A stretch of DNA of 29,890 bases, taken from positions 1 through 29,890 of the forward strand of contig JBFKQC010000049.1 of NCBI GenBank assembly GCA_041627895.1. The letters run 5' to 3'. Within the stretch, counting starts at the first letter, position 1; each line of letters begins with the position of its first letter. The position numbers and the translations under genes are program-made. The stretch is from JBFKQC01 sp041627895 (lineage in GTDB: Bacteria > Pseudomonadota > Alphaproteobacteria > Rhodobacterales > Rhodobacteraceae). Of the stretch, positions 22,514-29,890 are shown one piece after another. The notes below the pieces were generated by a model. The model searched no databases, was not told where the DNA came from, and saw only the letters and a list, made by a program, of their open reading frames with translations.

Positions 22514-23869
22514 TCAGCCTGCCTTTCGCCGCCTTTCGCGTGCTTTCTTATACATTTCGAACAATCTTGCCGCTGCGCCGGGTTTTGTCACCTGCGGCGC
22601 GCGGCCCAGGGCAAGCGCGCCGTCCGGCACGTCGCGGGTGATCACCGACCCGCTGGCGGTGATCGCGCCGGCGCCGACGCGGACCGGGGCGACCAGCATC
22701 GTGTCCGATCCGATGAAGGCGCGCTCGCCGATCTCGGTGCGGTGCTTTTCGACGCCGTTATAGTTGCAGGTCACGGTGCCGGCGCCGATATTCGCGCCGG
22801 CGCCGACGCCGGCATCGCCGATATAGCTCAGGTGGTTGACCTTGGCGCCGTCGCCGAGCGCGGCGCTCTTGATCTCGACGAAATTGCCGACGCGGACGTC
22901 GTTCGACAGTTCGGCCCCGGGGCGCAGGCGGGCGAACGGCCCGACGATGGCGCCGTGGCCGACGTGGCAGCCCTCGAGATGGCTGAAGGCGCGGATCCGG
23001 GCACCGGTCTCGACGGTGACGCCGGGGCCGAAGATCACGTTCGGCTCGACCACGACGTCGCGGCCGAGCACCGTGTCATGGGCGAAGAACACCGTTTCGG
23101 GCGCGGTCAGCGTGACGCCGCCCTCCAGCGCCCGGGCCCGCGCGCCGGCCTGGAACACGGCCTCGGCCGCAGCCAGTTCCGCGCGGGTGTTGATGCCGAG
23201 CGTTTCCGCCTCGTCGCAGGTCACGGCGGTCGCGGACAGGCCGCGGCCGCGGGCCTGCGCGACGATGTCGGTCAGATAGTATTCGCCGCCGGCATTCCGG
23301 TTGGAAATCGACTTGACCAAATCGAACATCAGATTTGTGCTAGCCATGATAACGCCACTATTGCAAAGCGTTATTGCGCGTTCCTCATCCGACGCATCCT
23401 TGAATTCGACGATCCGCTGCAACGCGTCGCCGTCCATCACCAGCCGCCCGTAGCGGCCCGGATCGGCGGCCTGAAACCCGAGGATCACCAGGTCTTGCCC
23501 GGCGCGGCGCGCCGCGGCCATCGCGGCCAGCGTGTCGGGCCGGATGAAGGGCGTGTCGCCGTAAAGCACCACGGCGTCGCCTTCGAATCCGGCCAACGCG
23601 GCCCCGGCGCGGGCGACGGCATGGCCGGTGCCCAGCTGCCGCTCTTGCACGACCACCTCGATCCCGGCGTCCAGCTCCGCGGCGGCCCGGGTCACCGCCT
23701 CGGCGCCGTGGCCGACGACCAGCACGGTGCGGTCCGGCGCCAGCGCGGCGCCCGAGGCGAGGGCATGCACGAAAAGCGGCGCGCCGGCCAGTTCGTGCAA
23801 AACCTTGGGCCGCTCGGAGTTCATCCGCGTGCCCTGGCCTGCGGCCAATACGATCAGCGCTGTCGCCAT
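22514..23869 (-). CDS. glmU: Bifunctional UDP-N-acetylglucosamine pyrophosphorylase / glucosamine-1-phosphate N-acetyltransferase
   Basis: A 451-residue enzyme with two activities. The N-terminal nucleotidyltransferase starts LAAGQGTRMNSERPKVLHELAG (about 8-29) and uses UTP to make UDP-GlcNAc. The C-terminal left-handed beta-helix has hexapeptide repeats and the acetyltransferase signature GAGTVTCNYNGVEKHRTEIG, and acetylates glucosamine-1-phosphate. The C-terminal tail is basic (KKARERRRKAG). The start at 23869 has AAGGG upstream, and a promoter candidate lies further up. It is the first gene of a four-gene operon with glmS; GlmM, the step between, is not in the window. A low-G+C patch lies at about 23300-23385. 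Confidence 0.98.
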   Translation of the reverse strand: MATALIVLAAGQGTRMNSERPKVLHELAGAPLFVHALASGAALAPDRTVLVVGHGAEAVTRAAAELDAGIEVVVQERQLGTGHAVARAGAALAGFEGDAVVLYGDTPFIRPDTLAAMAAARRAGQDLVILGFQAADPGRYGRLVMDGDALQRIVEFKDASDEERAITLCNSGVIMASTNLMFDLVKSISNRNAGGEYYLTDIVAQARGRGLSATAVTCDEAETLGINTRAELAAAEAVFQAGARARALEGGVTLTAPETVFFAHDTVLGRDVVVEPNVIFGPGVTVETGARIRAFSHLEGCHVGHGAIVGPFARLRPGAELSNDVRVGNFVEIKSAALGDGAKVNHLSYIGDAGVGAGANIGAGTVTCNYNGVEKHRTEIGERAFIGSDTMLVAPVRVGAGAITASGSVITRDVPDGALALGRAPQVTKPGAAARLFEMYKKARERRRKAG

Positions 23870-23908
23870 GGGGTGCCCTTGTGGCTGGTCTTGTGCATGC
23901 TTCCCGCC

Positions 23909-23936
23909 CTAATACCGCACCTTGCGAATCCCGCAA
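23909..23936 (-). promoter_or_regulatory. Candidate promoter of the glmU-glmS operon with overlapping hairpin
   Basis: On the minus strand, TTGCGG (23936-23931) and TATTAG (23914-23909) are 16 bases apart, placing a transcript start about 30 bases before the glmU ATG. An inverted repeat, CCTTGCG and CGCAAGG (23920-23938) around a 5-base centre, overlaps the -35 and spacer and could be a regulator site. Both are read by eye. Confidence 0.4.
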
Positions 23937-24003
23937 GGCTCGGGCCTATCAAAGCTTGTGTCGCCGGGTTACAGGAAGGCGGCGGGAAATGGCCGGGGGG
24001 ACC

Positions 24004-24663
24004 ATGCGCACGGTGATCTTCGATCTCGACGGCACGCTGGCGGATACCAGCGGCGACCTGATCGCGGCGGCGAATGCCTGCTTCCGCGACCTGGGCCATG
24101 GCGCCATGCTGGACCCGGCCGGCGACATCGCCACGGCGTTCCGCGGCGGCCGGGCGATGCTGCGGCTGGGCTTCGACCGGCTGGGCGGCGGGCACGAGGC
24201 GATCGACGCCGAATATCTGCGGTTCCTGGCCCATTACGGCGAGAAGATCGACGTCTTTACAACGCTTTATCCCGGCGCGGCCGAGGCGGTCGAGACGCTC
24301 GCCGCGGCCGGCTACAGGGTCGGCATCTGCACCAACAAGCCCGAGGCCCTGGCCGAGACGCTGCTGCGGCGGCTTGGGGTGCGCGACCTGTTCGGCGCGC
24401 TCGTCGGCGCCGACACGCTGCCGGTGCGCAAGCCCGACCCGGCGCCCTACCGCGCCGCGGTCGAGGGCGCGGGCGGGGCGCTGGCGCGGTCGCTTCTGGT
24501 GGGCGACACGGTGACCGACCGCGACACCGCACGCGCGGCGGGGGTGCCCTGCATCCTGGTCAGCTTCGGCCCCGAGGGCGAGGCGGTGGCGGCGCTGGCG
24601 CCCGAGGCGTTGCTGCCGGGCTACGAGGCCCTGGCCGAGACCGTGGAACGGCTGATCGGCTGA
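24004..24663 (+). CDS. gph: Phosphoglycolate phosphatase, HAD family
   Basis: A 219-residue haloacid dehalogenase-type phosphatase. Motif I is FDLDGTLAD (Asp7 nucleophile, Asp9 acid), motif II is the CTNK segment, motif III has the Lys in RKPDPAPY, and motif IV is VGDTVTD. The family removes phosphate from 2-phosphoglycolate made by DNA repair and by Rubisco oxygenation. The ATG at 24004 is preceded by a GGGGGG run; an in-frame ATG at 23989 is also possible and adds five residues. It is divergent from glmU. Its last 43 bases overlap the end of the convergent MmgE/PrpD gene. The HAD family is certain; substrate is inferred. Confidence 0.85.
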   Translation: MRTVIFDLDGTLADTSGDLIAAANACFRDLGHGAMLDPAGDIATAFRGGRAMLRLGFDRLGGGHEAIDAEYLRFLAHYGEKIDVFTTLYPGAAEAVETLAAAGYRVGICTNKPEALAETLLRRLGVRDLFGALVGADTLPVRKPDPAPYRAAVEGAGGALARSLLVGDTVTDRDTARAAGVPCILVSFGPEGEAVAALAPEALLPGYEALAETVERLIG

Positions 24664-25955
24664 GCCAGCAGGGCGCAGAGCGGCCCCGCGCCGGCCTCGG
24701 GCAGGTCGTCGAGCGCGGCGAGGATCGCGGCGGCACGCGCCGTGCCCAGCACCGGGTCGGCGAGCGCATGGAACTTCGCGCGCAGCTCGGCATCGGTGGG
24801 CGGCGCCTCGGCGTCCCAGCGCGGCGTGGTCCAGCCGCTTTGCAGAACCCGGCCATCGCTTAGCGTCAGCGCCACGCGGGCCAGGCGTTTCTGCGGGAAC
24901 TGCGCGTTCGCCTCGGCGTCCTCGCGCATCACCATGGCGCGCGACAGGCGCAGGATTTCCGGGTCCGAGAGATCGCCGTCGGCAAGATCGGCGGGCGTGA
25001 TCGCCCCGCGCACCAACGCGACGGCGGTCGGGAACGAGGTGGAATACTGCGCCTCTTCGGTGCTCCGCGGCTCGGCGGTGGCAAGCCGCGTCGCCTCGTG
25101 GAAGGTGGCGACCTCTATTGCGGCGATGTCGCGCGCCGCGAGGCCATGCGCGGCCTTCAGCGCCAGCGCCGCCTCGACCGGCGCCTGGGCCCAGCGGCAG
25201 ACCGGGTGCGGCTTGAAATACTGCCCGAGGATCAGCCAGTTGCGGCCCAGATCGTCCCAGATCTCCGCAGGCTGCCCGGCGGTCAGCGCCGGCGCCCCGG
25301 TAAAGCCGTCGCGCGCCAGAAGCGCCGCCGAGACACCCGCCATCGCGCCCCAGCCCGAGCCGTCCTTCAGCATCGTCGGGTGGTCGATGCAGCGCATCAT
25401 CTGGCTGCGCGGCCCGTGGTATTCGGCGATGCCGAGCGCGTGCGCGCTGGCGTCGCGGTCGAGGCCGAGAAGCCGCGCGCCCACCGCGGCGGCGGCGACG
25501 GCGACCCAGGCGCCGGACGTGTGGTAATCGGGCACGCTGGCATGCAGCGCCGGCCCGAGGCGCGAGCCCAGTTCATAGCCCACCGCCAGCGCCGCCAGGA
25601 ACTCGGCCCCGCCGGTCCGCCCGGTTTCCAGCGCAAGCGCCAGCGTGGCGGGAAACAGGCCGCAGCCCACGTGACCCTTGGCGGGGTTGTATCCGTCGTG
25701 GCCGTCGAGCGCGTCGATGGTCATGCCGAGGGCCAGCGCAAGCCCGGGCGCGCTGGCCTTGCGGCCGTCGAGCGGCAGGGGATGGCGGCCGGGGAACTGC
25801 GCCGCGGCATGGTCGCCGATGATCGCGGACAGCCGCGTGGTGGCGCCGCCGACGGCGATGCCGGTCAGGTCCAGCAGGCAGCGCCGGGTCTGCGCCTGCA
25901 CCTCGGCCGGAAGGTCGGGCCAGGCAATGCCGTGGAGAAAGTCGATCGCGTCCAT
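24621..25955 (-). CDS. MmgE/PrpD family protein (2-methylcitrate dehydratase-like)
   Basis: A 444-residue protein of the MmgE/PrpD family, whose characterised members dehydrate 2-methylcitrate or isomerise or decarboxylate related acids (cis-aconitate decarboxylase, iminodisuccinate epimerase-like proteins). Landmarks are the N-terminal helices CLLDLTGIAVGGATTRLSAI, then DGHDGYNPAKGHVGCGLFPA, YHTSGAWVAVAAAAVGARLLGL, HGPRSQMMRCIDHPTMLKDGSGWGAMAG and the FKPHPVCRWAQAPVEAAL loop near the active site. The start at 25955 was chosen since the family begins near FLHGIAWPDLPAE; upstream in-frame residues are Arg-rich and unlikely. No citrate-synthase-like prpC partner is near. It shares a short divergent region with the aminotransferase. 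Confidence 0.88.
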   Translation of the reverse strand: MDAIDFLHGIAWPDLPAEVQAQTRRCLLDLTGIAVGGATTRLSAIIGDHAAAQFPGRHPLPLDGRKASAPGLALALGMTIDALDGHDGYNPAKGHVGCGLFPATLALALETGRTGGAEFLAALAVGYELGSRLGPALHASVPDYHTSGAWVAVAAAAVGARLLGLDRDASAHALGIAEYHGPRSQMMRCIDHPTMLKDGSGWGAMAGVSAALLARDGFTGAPALTAGQPAEIWDDLGRNWLILGQYFKPHPVCRWAQAPVEAALALKAAHGLAARDIAAIEVATFHEATRLATAEPRSTEEAQYSTSFPTAVALVRGAITPADLADGDLSDPEILRLSRAMVMREDAEANAQFPQKRLARVALTLSDGRVLQSGWTTPRWDAEAPPTDAELRAKFHALADPVLGTARAAAILAALDDLPEAGAGPLCALLAQPISRSTVSARAS

Positions 25956-26062
25956 GGGCCGAGTTTGCGCCCGTCCGCGCCGGCCTGCGCGGCGCTTTGC
26001 GACAGCCGCAGGATGCGCGCGCGACATTGACGGCGCCGGAATCCCGCCCCAGAGTCGCTGCC

Positions 26063-27268
26063 ATGACCGAGCGTTTCACCGGCAGCTTCACCCAGCAGGA
26101 GCCGATTCCCGAGGCCGGGATCGAGGCGGCGCTGGCGGTGCTGCGGCACGGGCGGCTGCACCGCTACAACCTCGCGGCGGGCGAGGCGGGCGAGGTGGCG
26201 CTGCTGGAACAGGAATTCGCCGCGTTCACCGGCGCGAAATACTGCCTGGCGGTGACCTCGGGCGGCTACGCGATGGCGACGGCGCTGCGGGCGGCGGGGG
26301 TCGGCCCCGGCGACAGGGTGCTGTCGAACGCCTTCACCCTGGCGCCGGTGCCTGGGGCGATCGCGGGCGTGGGCGCGGTGCCGGTCTTCGTCGAGGCGAC
26401 CGAGGCGCTGACCATCGACCTCGACGATCTGGCGGCAAAGATCGGCTCCAGCGGGGCGAAGGTCCTGCTCTTGAGCCACATGCGCGGGCATATCGCCGAC
26501 ATGGACCGGCTGATGCAGGTCTGCGCCGGCCTTACGGTGATCGAGGATTGCGCCCACACGATGGGCGCCGCCTGGCGCGGGGTGCCGTCGGGGCGGCACG
26601 GGGCGGCGGGGTGCTATTCGACGCAGACCTACAAGCACATGAACTCGGGCGAGGGCGGGTTCCTGGTGACCGACGATGCCGGGCTTGCGGCGCGGGCGGT
26701 GCTGCTGTCGGGGTCCTACATGCTGTACGATCGGCACCGCGCGGCGCCGCCGCCGGAGGCGTTTGCGCAGATCCGCTACGAGACGCCGAACATGTCGGGG
26801 CGGATGGACAACCTGCGCGCGGCGATCCTGCGCCCGCAGCTTGCCGACCTGCCGCGGCAATGCGCGCGCTGGAACGAGCGCTACCGGGCGATCGAGGACG
26901 GATTGCGCGGCACGCCGGGGCTGAAGCTGATCGAGCGGCCGGTGGAGGAATTCTTCGTCGGCTCGTCGTTCCAGGCGCTGCTGCCGGGATGGCGGGGCGC
27001 CGCGGTCGAGGACGCGGTGGCGCGCTGCCGGGCGCGGGGGGTAGAGCTGAAATGGTTCGGCGCGGCCGAGCCCGCGGGCTTCACCTCGCGCTACGACAGC
27101 TGGCGCTACGCCGATCCGCCGCCGCTGCCAGCCACCGACCGGGTGCTGGCGGGGCTTCTGGACATGCGGATACCGCTGACGTTTTCGTTGGAGGATTGCC
27201 GGCTGATCGCGCGGATCATCCGCGCCGAGGTCTCGGCGGTCCACCAGGGCGCCGCGGCGGCGGAGTGA
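26063..27268 (+). CDS. DegT/DnrJ/EryC1-type PLP-dependent aminotransferase
   Basis: A 401-residue fold-type I aminotransferase of the sugar-aminotransferase/dehydratase family. PLP features are CLAVTSGGYAMATAL (phosphate-side helix near 61-75), VIEDCAHTMGA with Asp162 for the pyridine nitrogen, and CYSTQTYKHMNSGEGGF with the likely Schiff-base Lys191. The C-terminal part carries the small domain with NMSGRMDNLRAAILRPQL. Family members usually act on 3- or 4-keto nucleotide sugars, and are normally near dehydratase and glycosyltransferase genes. None are here, so the substrate is unknown, and a non-sugar substrate is possible. It is divergent from the MmgE/PrpD gene with 107 bases between. Confidence 0.85.
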   Translation: MTERFTGSFTQQEPIPEAGIEAALAVLRHGRLHRYNLAAGEAGEVALLEQEFAAFTGAKYCLAVTSGGYAMATALRAAGVGPGDRVLSNAFTLAPVPGAIAGVGAVPVFVEATEALTIDLDDLAAKIGSSGAKVLLLSHMRGHIADMDRLMQVCAGLTVIEDCAHTMGAAWRGVPSGRHGAAGCYSTQTYKHMNSGEGGFLVTDDAGLAARAVLLSGSYMLYDRHRAAPPPEAFAQIRYETPNMSGRMDNLRAAILRPQLADLPRQCARWNERYRAIEDGLRGTPGLKLIERPVEEFFVGSSFQALLPGWRGAAVEDAVARCRARGVELKWFGAAEPAGFTSRYDSWRYADPPPLPATDRVLAGLLDMRIPLTFSLEDCRLIARIIRAEVSAVHQGAAAAE

Positions 27269-27480
27269 TCCGGCAGCGGGGGGCTGTCGAATTGTGCGCT
27301 TCCGCGCGCTCTTGTTCCGCCGGCGGCGAGGCGACGCGCCAAGCCGGTGCTGCGCCCGTTGCGGGGTCGAGGATGCGTATTTCCGACGAGAAGAAGACCC
27401 CGTTGCCGGTCCGCGCGGCTGGCGTCTCGCACCTGTCCGGCCGGGGCGGGCGGCGGGCGGGTCCGGGCGCCACTCTGCGA
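27269..27480. other. Gene-free stretch before the isovaleryl-CoA dehydrogenase promoter
   Basis: No gene or clear signal is seen. Open frames crossing it (for example a frame leading into the acyl-CoA dehydrogenase from 27294) read as Arg- and Gly-rich low-complexity sequence. Confidence 0.4.
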
Positions 27481-27509
27481 TTGACCGGGGCGCGCGGGCA
27501 GGTTATTTA
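27481..27509 (+). promoter_or_regulatory. Sigma-70-type promoter of isovaleryl-CoA dehydrogenase
   Basis: TTGACC (27481-27486) and TATTTA (27504-27509) are separated by exactly 17 bases. The transcript would start near 27516, inside the palindrome described next, about 30 bases before the start codon. The A+T-rich -10 region stands out strongly from its surroundings. Confidence 0.6.
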
Positions 27510-27530
27510 TTGAACGTGCGTTCATTTAAT
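27505..27530. promoter_or_regulatory. Palindromic operator at the isovaleryl-CoA dehydrogenase promoter
   Basis: A perfect core TGAACG-TG-CGTTCA (27511-27524) with further partly matching flanks out to 27505 and 27530 (10 of 13 pairs agree). It covers the transcript start and touches the -10 element, the usual place for a repressor. The form resembles sites of TetR-type regulators of acyl-CoA metabolism, but no regulator gene is in the window. Confidence 0.6.
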
Positions 27531-27545
27531 TCGCCGGGAGGGAAC

Positions 27546-28709
27546 ATGTTCACCGCATCCATGTCGTTCGATCTGGGCGAGGATATCGGCGCGCTGTGCG
27601 AGATGGTGCACCGCTGGGCGCAGGACCGGGTGAAGCCGATGGCGGCAGAGATCGACCGGGCGAACGTGTTTCCCCCGGCGCTTTGGCGCGAGATGGGCGA
27701 GCTGGGGCTTCTGGGGATCACGGTGCCCGAGGACTACGGCGGCGCGGGGCTCGGCTATCTGGCGCATGTGGTCGCGGTGGAGGAGATCGCGCGCGCCTCG
27801 GCCAGCGTGGCGCTGAGCTACGGCGCGCATTCCAACCTTTGCGTCAACCAGATCCGGCTGAACGGCACCGAGGCGCAGAAGCGCAAGTACCTGCCCGGGC
27901 TGGTCTCGGGAGAGCATGTCGGCGCCCTGGCGATGTCCGAGGCGGGTGCGGGATCGGACGTGGTGTCGATGAAGCTGCGCGCCGAGAAGCGCAACGACCA
28001 CTACCGGCTGAACGGCGCGAAGTACTGGATCACCAACGGCCCCGACGCCGACACGCTGGTGGTCTATGCCAAGACCGACCCGGAGGCTGGCTCGAAGGGG
28101 ATCACGGCGTTCCTGATCGAGAAGACCATGACGGGGTTCTCGACCAGCCCGCATTTCGACAAGTTGGGGATGCGCGGGTCGAACACCGCCGAGCTGATCT
28201 TCGACGATGTCGAGGTGCCGTTCGACAACGTCCTCGGCGAAGAGGGCCGCGGCGCGGCGGTGCTGATGTCGGGGCTGGATTACGAGCGCGTGGTGCTGGC
28301 GGGAATCGGCACCGGGATCATGGCGGCCTGTCTGGACGAGGTGATGCCCTACATCGCCGAGCGCCGCCAGTTCGGCCAGCCGATCGGCAACTTCCAGCTG
28401 ATGCAGGGCAAGATTGCCGACATGTACGCCGCGATGAATTCCGCCCGGGCCTATGTCTACGAGGTGGCAAAGGCCTGCGACCGGGGCCGGGTGACGCGCG
28501 CCGACGCGGCGGCCTGCGTGCTCTATTCCTCGGAAGAGGCGATGCGCCAGGCGCACCAGGCGGTGCAGGCGATGGGCGGCGCCGGGTTCCTGGCCGACGC
28601 GCCGGTGGCGCGGCTGTTCCGCGACGCCAAGCTGATGGAGATCGGCGCCGGCACCTCCGAGATCCGCCGGATGCTGGTGGGGCGCGAGCTGATGGCGGCG
28701 ATGGGGTGA
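27546..28709 (+). CDS. Isovaleryl-CoA dehydrogenase
   Basis: A 387-residue FAD-dependent acyl-CoA dehydrogenase that oxidises isovaleryl-CoA to 3-methylcrotonyl-CoA in leucine degradation, passing electrons to ETF. Family signatures are AMSEAGAGSDVVSMK and RQFGQPIGNFQLMQGKIADM. The subtype is shown by the catalytic base position: GLDYERVVLAG places Glu247 where human IVD has its unusual Glu (in a LERLVLAG context), while the usual C-terminal Glu position reads EIGAGTSEIRR with Gly-Ala, as in IVD. The start at 27546 has GGGAGGGA upstream and follows the promoter-operator. The rest of the leucine pathway (carboxylase, hydratase, lyase) is not beside it, which is unusual for this gene. Confidence 0.93.
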   Translation: MFTASMSFDLGEDIGALCEMVHRWAQDRVKPMAAEIDRANVFPPALWREMGELGLLGITVPEDYGGAGLGYLAHVVAVEEIARASASVALSYGAHSNLCVNQIRLNGTEAQKRKYLPGLVSGEHVGALAMSEAGAGSDVVSMKLRAEKRNDHYRLNGAKYWITNGPDADTLVVYAKTDPEAGSKGITAFLIEKTMTGFSTSPHFDKLGMRGSNTAELIFDDVEVPFDNVLGEEGRGAAVLMSGLDYERVVLAGIGTGIMAACLDEVMPYIAERRQFGQPIGNFQLMQGKIADMYAAMNSARAYVYEVAKACDRGRVTRADAAACVLYSSEEAMRQAHQAVQAMGGAGFLADAPVARLFRDAKLMEIGAGTSEIRRMLVGRELMAAMG

Positions 28710-28773
28710 TCATGTGGACCGCGCCGGGGCCCGGCCCGAACCGCGCGACACCCGGCAGCGGGGAGGCTGAGAC

Positions 28774-29172
28774 GTGAACGCGTTGCTGGAACATCAGTCG
28801 GACGGCAACCTTCTGCATTCCGAGTTGGTCTGGCTGGTCGCGATCCTGGAATGGGCGGCGGCGATCATCAATTTCGCCGCCGTCGCGCTGATCCTGGTCG
28901 GCGCGGCCAGGTTCATCCTTGGCGTCGTGGTGGCGGAAATCGCGCGCCGTGGCGCCGAGCGGGTGGAGGCGACCAACCGGAACCGGATCGAGCTTGGCCG
29001 CTACATCCTGGCGTCGCTGGAGCTGTTCATCGTGTCCGACATCGTGCACGCGGCGCTGAGCCTGGCCTTTGCCGACCTGCTGTTCCTGGGGCTGCTGGTG
29101 TTGATCCGCTCGGTGATTTCCTACTTCCTGGAGCGCGAGCTGGATCAGCTGAAAAAGGAGCTGGCGTCATGA
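28774..29172 (+). CDS. DUF1622 family membrane protein
   Basis: A 132-residue protein matching DUF1622, small integral membrane proteins of unknown function. Two or three transmembrane helices are seen: about 18-52, then a cytoplasmic RIELGRYILASLELFIVSDIVH segment typical of the family (about 70-91), and a last helix about 95-115 ending in a charged tail (LERELDQLKKELAS). The start is a GTG at 28774 with GGGAGG 7 bases upstream. It follows isovaleryl-CoA dehydrogenase by 64 bases in the same direction, which may or may not mean co-transcription. Confidence 0.85.
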   Translation: MNALLEHQSDGNLLHSELVWLVAILEWAAAIINFAAVALILVGAARFILGVVVAEIARRGAERVEATNRNRIELGRYILASLELFIVSDIVHAALSLAFADLLFLGLLVLIRSVISYFLERELDQLKKELAS

Positions 29173-29330
29173 GGCATCCGGAGCCCGGGCTGCGCCGCGT
29201 CCGCCACGCCCGGGCGGGCCGGGGCGGCACGACCGGCGCCTGCGAAATGGCGGGCCACGCGGCGCACGGCCGTGATATCTTGCGCCGGCGGGCGGCATTG
29301 GACTGACAGGATTTGGGGGAGGTGCACGCG

Positions 29331-29890
29331 ATGACTCGGCTGAACGAATACCAGGAGCGGCTTTGCGCCGACAACACCACCGATTTCAGCGGCCTGCGCG
29401 CGGTCTATGCCAACACCTCGCTGAAGACCGACCCGCACGAGAGCCACACCCGGCTGTTGCTGAACGTCTCGGCCGAGATCATGGCCAAGGCCGGGGTGCA
29501 TGTCGAGCACATCCACATGCTGAGCCACGACGTCCCGCCCGGCGTCTACCCGGACATGACCGAGCACGGGCACGCCCGCGACGACTGGCCCGGGCTTTGG
29601 CCGCGCATTCTGGCGGCGGATATCCTGGTGGTGGGCACGCCGTTGTGGCTTGGCGAGGAATCGAGCGTCTGCCGGGTGCTGATCGAGCGGCTCTACGGCA
29701 TGTCGGGCGAGCTGAACGACAAGGGCCAGTCGATCTATTACGGCAAGGTCGGCGGCACGGTGGTGACCGGCAACGAGGACGGCATCAAGCATGTCGCGAT
29801 GACCACCGGCTACGCGCTGAGCCATCTAGGCTATACCATCCCGCCGCAGGCCGATTGCGGCTGGATCGGAGAGGCCGGCCCGGGGCCGTC
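29331..29890 (+). CDS. Flavodoxin-like NAD(P)H-dependent oxidoreductase, 5' part
   Basis: The frame is open from the ATG at 29331 to the window edge, giving 186 residues of an incomplete protein. GGGGGAGG lies 8 bases before the ATG. The flavodoxin fold is seen in AVYANTSLKTDPHESHTRLLL (strand 1 and FMN-phosphate loop region), DILVVGTPLWLGEESSVCRVLIERL (strand 3, Trp near the isoalloxazine ring) and GKVGGTVVTGNEDGIKHV. This suits the NADPH-dependent FMN reductase/WrbA-like group. The substrate is unknown. The stop lies outside the window. Confidence 0.8.
   Translation, partial: MTRLNEYQERLCADNTTDFSGLRAVYANTSLKTDPHESHTRLLLNVSAEIMAKAGVHVEHIHMLSHDVPPGVYPDMTEHGHARDDWPGLWPRILAADILVVGTPLWLGEESSVCRVLIERLYGMSGELNDKGQSIYYGKVGGTVVTGNEDGIKHVAMTTGYALSHLGYTIPPQADCGWIGEAGPGP

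Noticed and set aside
27294..27545. Possible 84-residue N-terminal extension of isovaleryl-CoA dehydrogenase
   Set aside because: It would read through the promoter and operator, is Arg-rich with no family match, and the ATG at 27546 has a strong ribosome site.
29169..29306. A 45-codon frame whose ATG overlaps the DUF1622 stop as ATGA
   Set aside because: The product is Arg/Gly/Ala-rich low complexity with no recognisable motif, and the overlap alone is weak evidence in G+C-rich DNA.
29145..29825. Minus-strand open frame at the right edge
   Set aside because: It is antisense to the flavodoxin-like gene, which has a strong ribosome site and a recognisable fold.

Overview
The window is a very G+C-rich stretch of bacterial chromosome carrying ordinary core and accessory metabolism. 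Gene content, codon bias and gene style point to an alphaproteobacterium of the Rhodobacteraceae (order Rhodobacterales). The supporting signs are a DUF3422 protein, a YeeE/YedE sulfur transporter, a glmU-glmS operon beside a phosphoglycolate phosphatase, an isovaleryl-CoA dehydrogenase, and a G-rich dispersed hairpin repeat at the left edge. Genus cannot be fixed from the sequence alone. I see no tRNA, rRNA, CRISPR array, insertion sequence, integrase or phage gene.

Layout. 1-5400: a dispersed hairpin repeat; a small SET-domain protein (-); a Tat-exported multicopper oxidase (+); a polytopic membrane protein (-) whose 5' end is cut by an in-frame stop; a 3-hydroxyisobutyrate-dehydrogenase-like oxidoreductase (-); a DUF3422 protein (+); and a strong bidirectional terminator. 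5400-13120: one minus-strand transport operon in the order dppD, dppF, substrate-binding protein, dppB, dppC, GNAT acetyltransferase, YeeE/YedE transporter. A 30-base perfect palindrome lies between the binding protein and the permeases. The GNAT frame runs without a stop into YeeE. 13121-14592: a divergent control region and an M20 amidohydrolase, which probably hydrolyses what the transporter imports.

14600-19460: a DUF2934 protein with a histone H1-like Lys/Ala/Pro tail, a glycosyltransferase-like protein, moaA (molybdenum cofactor synthesis), a small lipoprotein, and an acyl-CoA synthetase with an unclear start. 19460-23870: a very tight minus-strand operon glmU-glmS-flavin-binding protein-AlkD-like DNA repair protein, joining UDP-GlcNAc synthesis to two small enzymes. 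24000-27270: phosphoglycolate phosphatase (+), an MmgE/PrpD protein (-) overlapping it tail to tail, and a divergent DegT-type aminotransferase (+). 27480-29890: an isovaleryl-CoA dehydrogenase with a well-formed promoter and a palindromic operator, a DUF1622 membrane protein, and the start of a flavodoxin-like oxidoreductase that runs off the right edge.

No clearly new multi-gene system is visible. The points most worth checking are the uninterrupted GNAT-YeeE frame, the nonsense codon in the membrane protein, the repressor-type promoter of isovaleryl-CoA dehydrogenase, the histone-tailed DUF2934 protein, and the palindromes in the peptide-transport operon.
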